This document shows positions 62,071 through 64,000 of a stretch of DNA of 64,000 nt, in pieces. Origin of the DNA: Leguminivora glycinivorella. Its lineage: Eukaryota; Arthropoda; Insecta; Lepidoptera; Tortricidae. The DNA lies in the NCBI RefSeq assembly GCF_023078275.1, contig NC_062990.1, positions 3,983,549 through 4,047,548 of the forward strand, read 5' to 3'. The position numbers and the translations under genes are program-made. How positions within the stretch are numbered: position 1 is the first letter of the stretch; each line of letters starts with the position of its first letter. The notes under the pieces are model-generated. The model was not told the origin of the DNA and ran no database searches. It saw nothing but the letters and a program-made list of their open reading frames with translations.

Positions 62071-63237
62071 TTTGACCTTGGCTCTGTTGAATGTGCGCTC
62101 ACTTAATACTGGCAGGGATGAATTAGTAGGACTGATAGACAGGTACAAACCGGACATACTGGCACTGAATGAAACGTGGGTGCGCGACGGGCAAGAACAG
62201 TTTATACCGCCGATACCAAATTACGTTTTAAAAAATAGCACACGACCCGATGGCCGAAAAGGGGGAGGAGTAGGGTTCTATATTCGAAAGGGCATTCGAG
62301 TACACATAAAAAAACATCCGTTATCGCAATTGGAACAATTGTGGTTAGAACTTAAGATAAATGGAGTGGGGAAATTTGCGATAGGTACGGCGTACAGGCC
62401 GGAGTCCGTAACGGTAGATAACGCTATAGAAGCGCTAAGCGAGTCGATGGATATGTTTGCTTCTTGTAAAGGTATATTTATTCTTACGGACTTTAATGTG
62501 AACATAACACTTCTTGATAGACCAAACGTAAAAAAAATACTGTCGTTCATGTCGCAAAGGAACTTAGAGCAAGTAGTCGAAGAACCGACTAGGATAACGA
62601 ACAGTACGGTGTCATTATTGGACTTAATAATAACAGATAGTCCGGAAGTTTGCAAATCGGTCTTGGTACATCACAACCATAATATTAGCGACCATGCCAT
62701 GGTAGTCGCGGAGCTTAGAATCACGAAACCTAAGCAGTCACCACGGTATATTTGTAAGAGATATTTAGATAGAATTAATATGGATCAATTTAACCACGAT
62801 CTAAATGGCCTACCTTGGGGAGATATAATAAAACTCAATGGGGTAGACGAAAAGGTGAAGTTTTTTAATTATCTAGTTGCAACCTTGTTCGATAAGCACG
62901 CACCGGTCAGACGTTTACGAATAAATGATAAGTCGTATCCATGGGTAACGGATAATATCAAACTGATGATGAATTTACGCGACTCCGCGTGGGCTAAAGC
63001 GCAAAAATCTGGATCCCAGGCACATAAAGACTACTACAAAAACTTACGAAATTATACAAACGGAGCCTTAGAGCGTGAGAAAACAGCCTACTTTACTTAT
63101 TTTGTTAATAAAAATAAAAATCATCCCAAAAATATGTGGGCACACATCAGGAACTGCGCTATAACGGGAGATAAAACGAAACCACAAATACCGCAACATC
63201 TATGCAATCCGAATGTGCTGAATGATTTTTTCTTGAA
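62042..63237 (+). pseudogene. LINE ORF2, APE-type endonuclease domain and linker
   Basis: Starts at ATG 62042. Endonuclease residues are visible: Asn17 (LLNVRS), Glu44 (LNETW), Tyr118 (YRPES), Asp150 and Asn152 (ILTDFNVN), Asp194 (LLDLIITDS) and Ser216-Asp217-His218 (ISDHAMV). These are the expected nicking-site residues of the apurinic-like nuclease that opens target DNA. After about 395 codons homology jumps to another frame at 63230-63240 (T6 run then CTTGAA). The original frame continues as nonsense to a stop at 63352. Confidence 0.85.
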
Positions 63238-64000
63238 GTCCCAGGTTCCGGAAAAACAGATGCTGAAACACAGACATTCTTCGAGTGTAACAGATGCAAT
63301 AGTTGCACGTTTAACATTGAAAAGGCCACGGAAACAGACATACTTAAAATAATACGCTCTGTTGAGACCAAGGCTAGTGGACACGACAACATATCAATGG
63401 ACATGATACGACTCACTCTGGATATCACGCTACCTATAATAACACACATTGTAAACGCATCAATTGAGACAGGCATTTTTCCAGAGGATTGGAAATTAGC
63501 GAAAATACGGCCAATTCCTAAAAATAACAAAATGGAAGAATATAAAGATTTACGGCCAGTTAGCATTCTCCCAATTCTTTCGAAGATAATGGAAAGGATA
63601 GTATGCGAGCAGTTGGGCAGATACCTTGAGGAAAAGGAGTTATTACCTAAACAGCAGTCCGGGTTCCGCAGTATGCATGGTACAGCGACAGCTCTAGCGA
63701 AGGTCACGGACGATGTAATAACAGCAGCGGACGAGGGAAAGGGCTCAATTATCGTGCTATTAGACTTTTCTCGTGCTTTCGATTGCATCAATCCATCACT
63801 GCTGCTCTCAAAAATGGCGTACTATGGAATATCCCAACCGTCGCGTAAATGGTTTCAGTCTTTTCTGACGGGCAGACAGCAGTATGTGGAGCTACAAGTA
63901 GACCAGGGTGATATAGTTGCATCACAGATACGGCAGGTTAACAGGGGAACGCCGCAGGGATCTGTGTTAAGTCCGCTGTTATTTATAATGTACACGGCTG
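63238..64000 (+). pseudogene. LINE ORF2, reverse transcriptase domain, partial (window edge)
   Basis: Open in the -1 frame relative to the endonuclease, from VPGSGKTDAETQ to the last base. RT blocks in order: IRPIPKNN, LRPVSILPILSKIMERIV, QSGFRSMHGTATAL, motif A LLDFSRAFD, and motif B NRGTPQGSVLSPLLF. The catalytic motif (F/Y)xDD would lie beyond the window. Block spacing is typical of Jockey-clade elements. It is intact as far as visible, apart from the frameshift joining it to the endonuclease. Confidence 0.85.

Larger units (their letters stand above)
59609..64000 (+). mobile_element. Jockey-type LINE, 5' complete, runs off the window
   Basis: Begins with a GC-rich leader (GCGGTCGGCGGGTAGCGCGG) next to the LTR remnant. 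It then has ORF1 with a PHD finger, a bridging open frame, and ORF2 with APE-type endonuclease and reverse transcriptase. ORF1 and ORF2 each contain one frameshift, so this copy is probably not autonomous unless the shifts are sequence errors or programmed. Confidence 0.85.

Overview
The window looks like a repeat-dominated stretch of a lepidopteran (moth or butterfly) nuclear genome. I infer this from the repeat families recognised: tRNA-derived SINEs, the RTE 3' tail ending in GATGATGAT, the (GTCT)n-bearing dispersed repeat, SINE-like copies ending in TATGTATG, TA-, TTAA- and 8-bp-TSD MITEs, Jockey-type LINEs and Ty3/gypsy elements. I found no complete host protein-coding gene, no rRNA, no functional tRNA and no CRISPR array. 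The best host-gene candidate is a CpG-rich promoter/first non-coding exon on the minus strand at about 46.77-47.05 kb, ending in a consensus splice donor. If it is real, much of the sequence to its left would be its first intron.

1-16.9 kb and 22-46.7 kb: a mosaic of truncated LINE 3' ends, SINEs, MITEs and older dispersed repeats in A+T-rich DNA. Several insertions are nested and can be ordered because an uninterrupted paralogue lies elsewhere in the window. Examples are a SINE inside a repeat at 13.9-14.2 kb, an hAT-like MITE with 8-bp target duplications inside a foldback element at 43.6-44.2 kb, and a MITE inside another repeat at 25.0-25.6 kb.

16.9-22.06 kb: two adjacent tandem arrays. 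The first has four 120-bp units plus a partial fifth. The second is about 4.65 kb with roughly 46 units of about 100 bp, each carrying a GC-rich hairpin joined to an A+T-rich body.

49.9-64 kb: a nested stack of retrotransposons. An outer Ty3/gypsy element on the minus strand (49931-59608) has gag, protease-RT-RNase H and integrase pieces. It is broken by a short retroposed sequence in the protease and by a second, apparently intact Ty3/gypsy element (51765-56702) with near-identical 118/119-bp LTRs and one uninterrupted Gag-Pol frame. The outer 5' LTR stops after about 62 bp, exactly where a plus-strand Jockey-type LINE begins (59609 to beyond the window end). That LINE has a PHD-finger ORF1 with one frameshift, an APE-type endonuclease, an RT joined by a second frameshift, and an unexpected 283-codon open frame between ORF1 and ORF2.

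The encoded proteins are all transposon machinery and do not form a host pathway. The inner gypsy element is the only one that looks capable of encoding all its own functions.
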